Shown one piece after another: positions 1 to 6,742 of a DNA stretch of 24,870 nucleotides. Both the position numbers and the translations under genes were made by a program. Below the pieces are notes generated by a model. That model was given only the letters and a program-made list of their open reading frames with translations, made no database searches and was not told the origin of the DNA. The first letter of the stretch is position 1. Each line of letters starts with the position of its first letter. Location of the stretch: assembly GCA_964549785.1 (NCBI GenBank), contig CAZJXA010000021.1, positions 1 to 24,870 of the forward strand. The letters are read 5' to 3'. Origin of the DNA: JBEIUO01 sp964549785 (GTDB lineage Bacteria; Planctomycetota; Phycisphaerae; Phycisphaerales; UBA1924).

Positions 1-395
1 CAAATCTGCAAACCGCCTTCGACCTGTCCGGTCGCGCTGAACCCGAGAGCGACCGCCAGGCGCTCGCCTGGCACGTTGCCGGGCATGACGCGGGAGATGA
101 CGCCGGCCGGATGCGTCGAGGCCTGCGCCTCGAGCATCCGGCGAACGCCAAGAACGACGCCGGCGAGGGCTGGCCCTACGCCTGGCCTTGATAGAAACCA
201 GGCCTCCGCCGGTCGACCGTCATCCCACGCGAACAATCCCCCGATTGCGATCGGCCCCGCCGAGGTGCGAAACACCCACGGCTGGCCGCCCACCACCTGG
301 ACGAGCAGCGAACGATAGACCGCGCGCGGCACGGTAGACTTTCGCGCGGTCAGCACGTCCGCCAGGTCGGCCAGGGTGGCAGGCTCGAGCGGCAT
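1..395 (-). CDS. GNAT-like phage protein (partial, C-terminus off the left edge)
   Basis: The reading frame starts at ATG 395 and is still open at base 1, so about 131 residues are seen. The visible end has a GNAT-type acetyl-CoA-binding pattern: a G-N-x-x-G-E-R-L-A stretch followed by A-L-G-F and then S-A-T-G. Before it lies a beta-rich core with W-V-F-R and G-P-I-A-I-G. Small GNAT-like proteins of this kind (for example the T7 gp13 type) occur among podovirus virion and assembly genes, which fits the late-gene position. The start is 3 bases after the stop of the preceding gene, so the two are probably translated together. Acetyltransferase activity is not shown; many phage members have no known substrate. 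Confidence 0.6.
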   Translation of the reverse strand, partial: MPLEPATLADLADVLTARKSTVPRAVYRSLLVQVVGGQPWVFRTSAGPIAIGGLFAWDDGRPAEAWFLSRPGVGPALAGVVLGVRRMLEAQASTHPAGVISRVMPGNVPGERLAVALGFSATGQVEGGLQI

Positions 396-398
396 GGT

Positions 399-650
399 TC
401 AGGCCGCTGCCGTGGCGGGCACGGCCTGCAGCGTAGGCCACATGTCGATCAGGAATTCGGCGCCGATCTCAGAGAACTGATTGTAAGCGGCGGGGTTCGA
501 GATCGACAGCGTGATCTCACCCGACGGGGTATACTGCGACCAGCTATAGTTTTCGCTTTTCGGATCGGACGAATAGACCGGCTGCAGCTTCACCTGGCGC
601 CACGATCCGAAGTCGGTGACGCTGATCAGCTTGAACTTTGCGGTGACCAT
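399..650 (-). CDS. Conserved small phage protein of unknown function
   Basis: 83 residues, starting M-V-T-A-K-F-K-L. I chose ATG 650 over the upstream GTG at 683 because an AAAGGAAA ribosome-binding site sits about 8 bases before it. The protein looks soluble and beta-rich. The segment V-Y-S-S-D-P-K-S-E-N, followed by Y-T-P-S-G-E-I-T-L-S-I-S-N-P-A-A, resembles a widespread family of small uncharacterised proteins near phage terminase and head genes. There is no signal peptide, membrane segment or catalytic motif. It lies 45 bases after the Acb2/Tad1-like gene and just before the GNAT-like gene in the late transcript. I assign no function. Confidence 0.75.
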   Translation of the reverse strand: MVTAKFKLISVTDFGSWRQVKLQPVYSSDPKSENYSWSQYTPSGEITLSISNPAAYNQFSEIGAEFLIDMWPTLQAVPATAAA

Positions 651-695
651 TTTCGATTTCCTTTTAGGTTGGAAACGCAGCACGCGATCAGTTGT

Positions 696-926
696 TTATT
701 TGTAGAGGCGAGCGCGCACCGCGCAGTCTTTGGCCTCGAGCAACTTGCGCAGCCCTGCCGACCGTTCGGGATTGCGCGGCAGATCTGCAACCATCGAAGC
801 TGCTAGGTCGTGAAATGGCTTGCTTACCGCCTGCAGAAAATCCGGCAGGTGCGCGAACTCGAAAAACTGCAGCATCGGCTCAGAATTGGGATTGTAGCCG
901 GTGTTGGTTGTGGCTTGATCTGACAT
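696..926 (-). CDS. Acb2/Tad1-type hairpin-domain small protein (possible cyclic-nucleotide sponge)
   Basis: 76 residues, starting at ATG 926 with a GGAA element upstream and 15 bases after the TerL stop. After a short disordered N-terminus (about residues 1-20), the rest reads as two helices: F-F-E-F-A-H-L-P then H-D-L-A-A-S-M-V-A-D-L-P, and N-P-E-R-S-A-G-L-R-K-L-L-E-A-K-D-C-A-V-R-A. The E-R-S-x-x-L-x-K-L-x-E-A-K-D-x-A-V-R-A signature is what I know from small phage proteins assigned to the Acb2/Tad1 hairpin-domain family. Characterised members of that family bind and sequester CBASS or Thoeris signalling nucleotides. Family membership is by recalled pattern; ligand binding here is inference. 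If right, the phage carries a counter-defence gene inside its packaging operon. Confidence 0.6.
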   Translation of the reverse strand: MSDQATTNTGYNPNSEPMLQFFEFAHLPDFLQAVSKPFHDLAASMVADLPRNPERSAGLRKLLEAKDCAVRARLYK

Positions 927-941
927 GTGACTAGTTCCCGA

Positions 942-2477
942 TTAAAAGAGGTTCGTGTTCACGTTCAGCTTGACGCTGCCGCCGTCCGACGCACTGCCAC
1001 TCGTTCCGCGTTTCCGCCGCCCCTCAGCTGGATTGTGCACGACGCCGTGCCGCCCCTTGTGGCCGAGCAGCCAATACTGCAGGGCGTCGTGCGGGTTCGA
1101 ATAATCGCCCTTTTCGGGCCGGTCGGACGTCGTCACCGTGTTGCCGATCCGCTGGTTTGCGTAGCGGTAGTGCGACGCGAACCCCTTGCGCAGCATCGGG
1201 CAACCCGTCCGATCGATGATGATCGCGGGCACGTTCGGCGCGATCATGTACGTGAGCTCGTCCGTCACCGCCTGCAGTCGCAGGCCTACCTCATTCGACG
1301 GGGCCGGCAGGATCGGCATGCCGAGCACGGCGGAGACCGTCTCGGCCCAGGCAAAATCATTCGCTTCCTTGTCGGCCCCGTCAAAGCCGGCCGGATCGGC
1401 CCAGCCAATCTCGACCTCGTTGTCGGGCGCCACCTCGAGCAGCGCCAGCTTGACGCGCTCGGCGAACCGGCTCGCGTTCATGCGCCCCGGTACCACCTCG
1501 CGATAGCACCGGAACTGACCGTTCGGCGCCCGCTGGCCGATGATCGCCGCCGGCCGTGTCAGGCCCTGGTCGAAACCGATCTGCATCGGGACTTTCGGCA
1601 GCACCTCGAGCGGCACCGGCGAGAGGTGAACGTCGTCGTTGTATTCGTCGGCGTACACCGGCAGCCCGTCGAGCGAGGGCGCGTACTGTGCGTCGACCAT
1701 TCGTTTGACCAGGTGGCGGCCGTTCTTCTGCCCCGACAACGTCGCGACCTGTTGCGCGTAGTAGCCGGGCTTCAGGTTCTTGATGTTCTCTGCCATTGGA
1801 GAACGGCCGGACGGCTGCTTGTAGAGCTTGTGGTTCGGCGGCAGGTCGATTTCGAACTTGTTATAGAACCAGCTGTCGATGTCGGGCGCATTGAGATCCC
1901 CGACGACGTAGGCGCGGTAATCGGTGCCGGGCTTCAGCATGTGCTGCGCAGGATAGCGGCCGAGGCGGAAGATCGCTTGCGTCAGGACCTCTTCGGCGAG
2001 CTGATCCATTTCGTAAAGCCAGAACGCGGTCGGTTCGAACCCGCGCATGAACGCCTCGATCGCGTTCTCGCCGATCGCCGCGAAGATCGCCTCGAATTCG
2101 ACCGGCACGCGCCGGCCCTGGCGCAGCACGTCAAACGTGATCCGGTGCGTCGCGAACCGGCCGCCGCCACCGATCCATTCGCTTTCGGTCCAGCCGCCAC
2201 CGTCTTCGGGCAGCCAGCCTTTCCACGTCGGATAGAGATTTCGTTCGATCTGGCCATAGGTCATGCCGATGATGGCAATCCGAAACCGGATGATCCCGTC
2301 GGTGCAGATCGGCATCAGGCTGGCGTTCGACAGCGTGTCGAAGATGCACGTCACCGACTTGCCGCCGCCGACGGGACCCAGCAGCGCGCGAACCATGTGC
2401 TGGCGGTCCTGCAGGAAGGCAGACGCCACCGGCCCCGGCGGCGTGAAGTTTTTGAACCTGACGAGCGGACTGCTCAT
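942..2477 (-). CDS. terL: Terminase large subunit (ATPase and nuclease)
   Basis: 511 residues; the DNA-packaging motor that cuts concatemers and pumps DNA into the prohead. The Walker A motif G-P-V-G-G-G-K-S is at about residues 34-41. A Walker-B-like W-L-Y-E-M-D-Q-L lies near residue 150. The RNase-H-type nuclease half has acidic motifs in I-G-F-D-Q-G, W-A-D-P-A-G-F-D and H-D-A-L-Q-Y-W. Length is normal for TerL. I chose ATG 2477 over ATG 2513: it makes a 4-base ATGA overlap with the preceding stop and has a GAGGGG ribosome-binding site. It stands in the usual place a little downstream of TerS, with two small coupled genes between them. Confidence 0.93.
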   Translation of the reverse strand: MSSPLVRFKNFTPPGPVASAFLQDRQHMVRALLGPVGGGKSVTCIFDTLSNASLMPICTDGIIRFRIAIIGMTYGQIERNLYPTWKGWLPEDGGGWTESEWIGGGGRFATHRITFDVLRQGRRVPVEFEAIFAAIGENAIEAFMRGFEPTAFWLYEMDQLAEEVLTQAIFRLGRYPAQHMLKPGTDYRAYVVGDLNAPDIDSWFYNKFEIDLPPNHKLYKQPSGRSPMAENIKNLKPGYYAQQVATLSGQKNGRHLVKRMVDAQYAPSLDGLPVYADEYNDDVHLSPVPLEVLPKVPMQIGFDQGLTRPAAIIGQRAPNGQFRCYREVVPGRMNASRFAERVKLALLEVAPDNEVEIGWADPAGFDGADKEANDFAWAETVSAVLGMPILPAPSNEVGLRLQAVTDELTYMIAPNVPAIIIDRTGCPMLRKGFASHYRYANQRIGNTVTTSDRPEKGDYSNPHDALQYWLLGHKGRHGVVHNPAEGRRKRGTSGSASDGGSVKLNVNTNLF

Positions 2478-2689
2478 TCGCCCCTCGCGTTTGCGATCGC
2501 GCGCTTGCCGCATCGGTTCACGATCCGGCAGCGCTGATAGCTCAGCTCACCGCGACGCTTCTCGATTTCAGCGACTTCGGCCTCGATCGACGCGAGGCTT
2601 GCGGCTTCCTCGCTCGTCATGTATTCACGCCACGGAAGAGCGACACGCGCAGCCCGTGAACGGTGCGATTCCATCAATTTCGCGTTCAT
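2474..2689 (-). CDS. Small coiled-coil protein between TerS and TerL
   Basis: 71 residues, starting M-N-A-K-L-M-E-S-H. ATG 2689 is preceded by a strong GGGGGAAGG ribosome-binding site and overlaps the preceding stop by ATGA; the end overlaps the TerL start in the same way. The second half is a charged helix, E-E-A-A-S-L-A-S-I-E-A-E-V-A-E-I-E-K-R-R-G-E-L, which should form a short coiled coil, and the tail is basic. Small helical proteins of this layout often sit beside phage terminase genes. Function is unknown; a packaging accessory role is inferred from position only. Confidence 0.75.
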   Translation of the reverse strand: MNAKLMESHRSRAARVALPWREYMTSEEAASLASIEAEVAEIEKRRGELSYQRCRIVNRCGKRAIANARGE

Positions 2690-3006
2690 GGCGAACACCT
2701 TCCCCCAACCCCCGGGCAGCGTTGCAAATCATCCGCCGGCTTTTTTTTCCAACTTCTGCCGTACCCGGAAGGCCTGGAAAAAGAAAAGCCGAAAAGCCAG
2801 CGGCTCGAAACGGTGCGGCGCCACCCCCCGAACTGAGAGGCGCGGCGCGATTTAGGGGGGCCGGGGTGGCCGGCGGCCTCGCCGGCGAAAGCCACCCCCC
2901 CTCGCGCGCCTGGCGCGCCTGGCCGGCGAGGGCAGCGCCCTGGCTTGTGGCCATCTGATTTATGATCAGTGCGCGAAACCCGCAAAACGCCCGTGTTCAC
3001 GGTCAT
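2686..3006 (-). CDS. Low-complexity basic ORF translationally coupled to its neighbours
   Basis: 106 codons starting at ATG 3006. The start overlaps the TerS stop as ATGA, with GAGGA 7 bases upstream, and the stop overlaps the next start as ATGA at 2686-2689. These two exact couplings are the case for a real gene. The protein itself is unlike its neighbours: rich in Arg, Gly, Pro and Ser, with no recognisable fold and an uneven third-codon GC bias. The DNA is full of G and C runs and inverted repeats (for example GGGGTGGC 2863-2870 against GCCACCCC 2891-2898). It could be an orphan gene, or structured DNA such as a packaging site that happens to stay open. I recognise no family. Confidence 0.5.
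   Translation of the reverse strand: MTVNTGVLRVSRTDHKSDGHKPGRCPRRPGAPGARGGVAFAGEAAGHPGPPKSRRASQFGGWRRTVSSRWLFGFSFSRPSGYGRSWKKKPADDLQRCPGVGGRCSP
2863..2898. repeat. GC-rich inverted repeat (hairpin) between TerS and TerL
   Basis: GGGGTGGC at 2863-2870 pairs with GCCACCCC at 2891-2898. An inner CGGC/GCCG pairing (2871-2874 with 2881-2884) closes around a 6-base loop, leaving a 6-base bulge. No T-run follows on either strand, so a classical terminator is unlikely. It might be a DNA site for packaging or an RNA structure within the coupled transcript. Confidence 0.4.
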
Positions 3007-3602
3007 TGCTTGTCCTCGTCCGACTGTTGCTCGTCCGACTTTCGCGGATCGTGCTCGACAAGTTGTTGATTTTGTTCGTCGTTTCCGAAGTCGATCACGG
3101 TCGCGTTTTCCGCGCCCTCGGCGACCAGGTTCAGCAGCAGCAGGCCGCGCGCCTTTTCCTCGACGGTGATCGCCATCGGCAGCTTCTGGTGCAGGTACGG
3201 CAGCGCCGCGATCGCGGCGTCGACCTGGACCTTGAAGGCCTCGCCCGTCGCCAGGACAGGCTCGCCGGTCACTGGATCAATGACCAGCTTGCCCTCGTGG
3301 TACTTGTAGAGGCCGAGCTGCCGCGCGAGCTCTGCCGGCGTGCGGCTGTAGCTTTCGAGCAGGAAGACCAGCGGCGACCGGTAGCGGCCCTGCAGAAAGG
3401 CGACCCATTCGTCCGTGCGCTTGTTGCGCGAGCCCTTCGGCCGGCCGCCCTTGGCCGACGGCAGCGCCGCCGGCGGCATCGGCAGCGGCGCGTCGGCCGC
3501 CGGTTCGTCGAAGAGCTCGACCTGCTCGGCCTGATCCGGTCGCGGGTCGACGAGCCCCAGCTGAGCGAGCGCGGCCGTCAGGCCCTGCTTTTCGTCAGCC
3601 AT
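3003..3602 (-). CDS. terS: Terminase small subunit
   Basis: 199 residues from M-A-D-E-K-Q-G-L-T at ATG 3602. The frame is open further upstream, but that part only translates the repeat array. TerS binds the packaging site and regulates TerL. The DNA-binding-like start has G-G-R-P-K-G-S-R-N-K at about residues 59-68, then T-D-E-W-V and Y-R-S-P-L-V-F-L-L-E. The central helix pair ends in Y-L-H-Q-K-L-P-M-A-I, a pattern I know from phage TerS-like proteins. The C-terminus is acidic and Gln-rich (residues about 180-199), as expected for the TerL-contacting tail. It lies directly downstream of a dense GGAACGG repeat array, which may be its binding region. Confidence 0.8.
   Translation of the reverse strand: MADEKQGLTAALAQLGLVDPRPDQAEQVELFDEPAADAPLPMPPAALPSAKGGRPKGSRNKRTDEWVAFLQGRYRSPLVFLLESYSRTPAELARQLGLYKYHEGKLVIDPVTGEPVLATGEAFKVQVDAAIAALPYLHQKLPMAITVEEKARGLLLLNLVAEGAENATVIDFGNDEQNQQLVEHDPRKSDEQQSDEDKQ
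3015..3040. repeat. Tandem CTCGTCCGACT repeat in the 3' end of terS
   Basis: CTCGTCCGACT occurs at 3015-3025 and 3030-3040, 15 bases apart. It encodes the repeated S-D-E of the acidic TerS tail, which alone may explain it. The 10-mer TCGTCCGACT is, however, also present exactly twice beside the att core, at 14174-14183 and 14214-14223. Confidence 0.5.
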
Positions 3603-3633
3603 CAATAAACGCCCCGTTGTTAACTGCCGCCAG

Positions 3634-3977
3634 GGAACGGCAGGGAACGGTCGAAAAGGCACCGTTCCCGGCACCGTTCCCAGCTAAGTTATTGAGCGCG
3701 CTACTAAATACATATCTCGGGAACGGAGGAACGGGGGAACGGTGTAATTGCTCGTGTACACATGCGCGCGTGTAGTCATCACTCGCGCAGGTGCGCACGC
3801 GCGCGATCACGTACGCGCGCGACCCCCGTTCCACCGTTCCACCGTTCCTAACTTCGCAAATGTGCATGTTTCTCAGTATGTTAGCAGGGAACGCCTGCAG
3901 GGAACGGTGGAACGGTGGCACTGGCAACCGATGGGCAACTGATCCACTGTTCCACCCCGCACCCGACCGCCGGAACG
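3634..3977. repeat. GGAACGG/CCGTTCC repeat array upstream of terS (candidate packaging site or replication origin)
   Basis: This non-coding block (3603-4060) holds twelve exact 7-base repeats. GGAACGG is at 3634, 3644, 3720, 3728, 3736, 3901 and 3909. The reverse form CCGTTCC is at 3662, 3674, 3826, 3834 and 3842. Degenerate copies (GGAACGC) are at 3888 and 3971. Within the clusters 3720-3742, 3826-3848 and 3901-3915 the copies are spaced exactly 8 bases apart, and the first two of these are triplets facing each other. Such phased clusters bind oligomeric proteins. Candidates are TerS (pac/cosB-like), the DnaA-IV-like or helicase proteins (iteron origin) or a repressor. Confidence 0.8.
3798..3821. 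repeat. CGCGCGCG inverted repeat inside the array
   Basis: CGCGCGCG at 3798-3805 and again at 3814-3821 flank the 8-base loop ATCACGTA. They lie in a longer run of alternating purine and pyrimidine (about 3750-3821), a composition that favours Z-DNA or cruciform extrusion. It sits between the two opposing triplets of the repeat array, so the whole is roughly symmetric. Confidence 0.65.
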
Positions 3978-4015
3978 CCAACGCCACCCAAATCACGACG
4001 GGACCGTGCCCGAAC

Positions 4016-4048
4016 AGAGTAGGTCGGGGTGGCGGGCGATAGACTTTT
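4016..4048 (-). promoter_or_regulatory. Candidate late-promoter element upstream of terS (copy 1 of a 16-base repeat)
   Basis: Read on the minus strand, AAAAGTCTATCGCCCG (4048-4033) is followed, after 11 bases, by TACTCT (4021-4016). The same 16-mer lies upstream of the tail fibre at 20246-20231, followed by TATTGT after 10 bases. No consensus -35 is present, which suggests an activator-dependent or phage-specific late promoter. It would drive a leader of about 400 bases carrying the GGAACGG repeats and then terS. It starts 12 bases after the helicase stop codon. Confidence 0.4.
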
Positions 4049-4060
4049 CGGCCCGTCGAT

Positions 4061-5893
4061 TTATTCAGCTGTGCTCATCACGCCACCCTCGCCGTATAAT
4101 CCGTCGAGATTGATCAGTGTGCATTTACTCTTTACTCCGTTCACCCGCGTTTGCCCCGTCTCGTACACCGTGCCGCGTGGCGCCTGTCGCAGCGCGCCAG
4201 ACCACACTGAAGCCCCCGTTTCGCCGGCCCATTTCGAGCCTTCAAACATGCGCCTGACGGACGGAGATTGGTTGGGAACAGCGAGCCACTGCTGCTTGCC
4301 GTCGATCCTCAGCATCAGGCCTGCCTGCGACAGGAGGCCGCGAACTTTGACGATATCGGTCCACTCGGTTTCGCGTCCGAACCACGCCTCGAGGACCTGG
4401 CCGACCGTCGTTTTGTTGCCATTGCGCCACGCTTCAACAGGAACCGACAGCAGGTGATTGAGACAGCCGAGCCAGTTTTCGGTCGCGTCTTCGAATTCGG
4501 CCATCGTGTCGGCCGCCATGAGATCCCGCCACCAAAACATGTCGCCATCACCTGGCGTCTTCAGCCGATCCTCGTTCCACCCCTCGTTTTCGATCATGTC
4601 GGCGATCGCCAGGAGCGTGCCAAACGTGTCCTGGCCGCGCGCATCCATGCCGCCGGCGCCGAGCTCTTCGCGAAACGCTGACCACGTTTCGTCGAAGCGT
4701 GGCCACTCATCCATCAGTCTTCGGAGAATGCAGCGGCCGACGACGCTGAGACTGTTCGGAGGAAGGTCGGGTGCGGGTTGGGATGGTGGCAAGCGAGCGA
4801 GGCGCAGAAGCGCCATGCGGCTCAGGTCCTGCGGCTCGAGCGGCGGCGTATTGATCGAACTGAACAGGAAGCACGATCGCGCCCGAAACTCGACGCCCTG
4901 GTGCTTGTCGCCGCCCCTCAACATCAGGCCGCCTGACGCGGCGATGCGCGCGAGCTTTAATACCGCCTTCTGCTTCTTCACGTCAGCTTCGCCCTCGAGC
5001 TCGTCCACCGCGATCGGAAGGCAGTCGTGACCAACGCGCTGATAGAGGCCGGCGGCACTGGTATCGACCGCCTGGATCAGCCAATCGCCTAAAAGCCCTT
5101 TGATCAATTCCTGCAGCGTCGACTTGCCGGTGCCCTTGTCGCCGGTAATGAACACCGCCGGCCGCCACGGCAGGGCGCCCGAAAGCAGCGCCGCACCGAT
5201 CCAGCCTAAGAGCAGTTGCGGGTCGACGTAGGGTCGAGCCCAATTCCAGGATTGCAGCAGCGGCCGAAGCAGCTTTGCGGGGTTGTCTTTATCTTCGACG
5301 GGTGTGGGCCAGGGGTCGGGGATCGCGGGCCGCGTTGGATAGACCGAACCGTTGATCTCGCCGGGTGGCTGCCGACGGCCGCCGATCAGCACGTTTTCGC
5401 CCGTGTGCACCACCAGGCCACCGTCCGGATCTGTCCAGCTTCCACGCCCGCGAACGCGCTCGACAGCGTTCCACGGCCCCTTTGCGGTGCATGCCGCGAT
5501 CAGCGTTTCGCGCGCCTTTTCATTGCGCCACCCGTCGCAGGCCGGCTTGCCGTCATCGCCCTTGCCGCGCCCCCACTTCGGCCAAGCCCAATACAGGTAC
5601 AGGTGGCGCCCGCGGAACAGCTCGAGCGTATCAGCCTGGCCGTATGGCTTGGTGTAGCAGTAGAGCTGCCCGATCGGGTCGAGGAACCAGTTCGCGCTGC
5701 CGTCGACGCCCAGCGGCAGCACAGGGCAATCCGGTGGCAGGCCCAGCTGATCGGGTCGCCACTGGCCAGCGTTCACGCCCTCGCGTGGCCCGCCCGGTTC
5801 TGGATCACCTTTGAAGCGGTGTTTCACAGTCGGGATCGGCTTGGCGTCCGCGATAAGCGCGCGGACGGCCGATAGGTTCGGTTTTGATGTCAC
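4061..5893 (-). CDS. Phage replicative helicase, SF3/D5-like ATPase
   Basis: 610 residues from GTG 5893. The ATPase core has a Walker A motif G-D-K-G-T-G-K-S-T at about residues 251-259 and a Walker-B-like I-A-V-D-E-L-E-G-E-A-D at about 293-303. A sensor-type stretch follows, C-F-L-F-S-S-I-N-T-P-P-L. This order matches the superfamily-3 (phage P4/poxvirus D5-type) initiator helicases. The N-terminal 200 residues are Trp- and Pro-rich and lack clear primase motifs; the primase is a separate gene upstream. It is the last gene of the leftward replication operon, 52 bases after the previous stop. The GTG start lacks a good Shine-Dalgarno sequence and the frame is open further upstream, so the exact start is uncertain. 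Confidence 0.8.
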   Translation of the reverse strand: MTSKPNLSAVRALIADAKPIPTVKHRFKGDPEPGGPREGVNAGQWRPDQLGLPPDCPVLPLGVDGSANWFLDPIGQLYCYTKPYGQADTLELFRGRHLYLYWAWPKWGRGKGDDGKPACDGWRNEKARETLIAACTAKGPWNAVERVRGRGSWTDPDGGLVVHTGENVLIGGRRQPPGEINGSVYPTRPAIPDPWPTPVEDKDNPAKLLRPLLQSWNWARPYVDPQLLLGWIGAALLSGALPWRPAVFITGDKGTGKSTLQELIKGLLGDWLIQAVDTSAAGLYQRVGHDCLPIAVDELEGEADVKKQKAVLKLARIAASGGLMLRGGDKHQGVEFRARSCFLFSSINTPPLEPQDLSRMALLRLARLPPSQPAPDLPPNSLSVVGRCILRRLMDEWPRFDETWSAFREELGAGGMDARGQDTFGTLLAIADMIENEGWNEDRLKTPGDGDMFWWRDLMAADTMAEFEDATENWLGCLNHLLSVPVEAWRNGNKTTVGQVLEAWFGRETEWTDIVKVRGLLSQAGLMLRIDGKQQWLAVPNQSPSVRRMFEGSKWAGETGASVWSGALRQAPRGTVYETGQTRVNGVKSKCTLINLDGLYGEGGVMSTAE

Positions 5894-5945
5894 CCCGATG
5901 AATTCCGCCGGCGCCCCAACGCCAGCGGCCCCCTGTTGGATTGCC

Positions 5946-6560
5946 CTAGCGCTGCCCGTTGCTCTTTTTCTTCGGTCGGCCGTCGTCTTGATCCCACGCG
6001 GCTTCCAGCTGCGCGACCAGGTCGGGACCGTCCGGCTTGGCGATCAGCTGCGGCGCGAGCGGATAGTCAATGACCGGAACCGGCGCCACGGGCGCCGGTG
6101 AGTTGTTTTCTTGTTGAGGTAATGGAATCGACGCCAAGGGTGGCGTCGATAAGTGTATGCGCGATCGCAGGTTCGCCTGGCGGCGACCGGCTCGCTTGAA
6201 CAGCCCGCGATCCGGTAGCGGAACGGGTGCGGGCGGCGCGACCTGGTCGGCGTCGTGCCACGCCGTCGCCAGGTCGGCGAGCGCCTTTGCTGTCACACAA
6301 AACGCCGTCAGCGCCGCCACCAGGCGCCGCGACGCCTGATCCCACGGGTTGTCGTCGTGTGCCGCGCCCACTGCCCACCGATACGTCACCTCAGGCGGGG
6401 CCCCCATGGCCGCGTAACATGACATGTCCAGCAAACTCGGCTTGACGCCGCCGGGGATCTCTTCATGCCAATTTTGGATCACAGCCGGATCAGTGGCGAA
6501 ATAGGCCGTCTGCGCAGCAGCGCACGCGGTCTCTTTGATGCCCTTCGGCGTCAAGTTCAT
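5946..6560 (-). CDS. Replication-operon protein of unknown function
   Basis: 204 residues from M-N-L-T-P-K-G-I-K. ATG 6560 is chosen because it overlaps the preceding stop as ATGA and has AAAGGGG about 8 bases upstream. The first 120 residues are a helical, globular region (C-A-A-A-Q-T-A-Y-F, then W-A-V-G-A-A-H-D-D-N-P-W). The middle is Pro-rich and probably disordered. The end, P-D-L-V-A-Q-L-E-A-A-W-D-Q-D-D-G-R-P-K-K-K, is short and charged. I recognise no family. Its place between a small membrane protein and the helicase suggests an accessory replication role. Confidence 0.7.
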   Translation of the reverse strand: MNLTPKGIKETACAAAQTAYFATDPAVIQNWHEEIPGGVKPSLLDMSCYAAMGAPPEVTYRWAVGAAHDDNPWDQASRRLVAALTAFCVTAKALADLATAWHDADQVAPPAPVPLPDRGLFKRAGRRQANLRSRIHLSTPPLASIPLPQQENNSPAPVAPVPVIDYPLAPQLIAKPDGPDLVAQLEAAWDQDDGRPKKKSNGQR

Positions 6561-6733
6561 GGCTTTGCCCCTTTCAGTAAACGGTTGATCTCGCGTCGCT
6601 TGGCGCGCCACCAGCCCCGGCGCGCCTCGAGAAAATCAGTGATCTCGATGGCGAGACCGACCAAAAACGGAATGGAAACGACGATGATCATCAGCATGCT
6701 CAGCCCCAAGAAAATCTGCTCGACGAACGGCAT
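6557..6733 (-). CDS. Small single-pass membrane protein
   Basis: 58 residues, M-P-F-V-E-Q-I-F-L-G to L-L-K-G-A-K-P. A strong GGGGG element lies 6 bases before ATG 6733, and the stop overlaps the next start as ATGA, so expression is coupled. Residues about 8-30 (L-G-L-S-M-L-M-I-I-V-V-S-I-P-F-L-V-G-L-A) form one membrane helix. A basic cytosolic tail follows (E-A-R-R-G-W-W-R-A-K-R-R-E-I-N-R). It lies between primase and helicase genes. A role in anchoring replication at the membrane is possible but is only inferred. Confidence 0.72.
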   Translation of the reverse strand: MPFVEQIFLGLSMLMIIVVSIPFLVGLAIEITDFLEARRGWWRAKRREINRLLKGAKP

Positions 6734-6742
6734 TGGTGCCCC

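Noticed and set aside
927..2537. A 536-codon rightward frame opposite terL
   Set aside because: It is the antisense of a clear terminase. It is Arg/Val/His-rich with no motif, as high-GC antisense frames usually are.
2780..2803. A leftward terminator after terS
   Set aside because: A short AGCC/GGCT stem followed by T-rich DNA is present, but it has only four pairs and lies within a chain of coupled genes that must be co-transcribed through to terL.
3634..3977. A CRISPR array
   Set aside because: The repeats are only 7-8 bases, occur in both orientations, and have no spacers of regular length; no cas genes are present.
3595..3996. A 133-codon leftward frame across the repeat array
   Set aside because: It starts at GTG without a ribosome-binding site, translates the GGAACGG repeats into Pro/Val/Phe-type words and overlaps the terS start by 8 bases. 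It is better explained as open frame over non-coding repeats.
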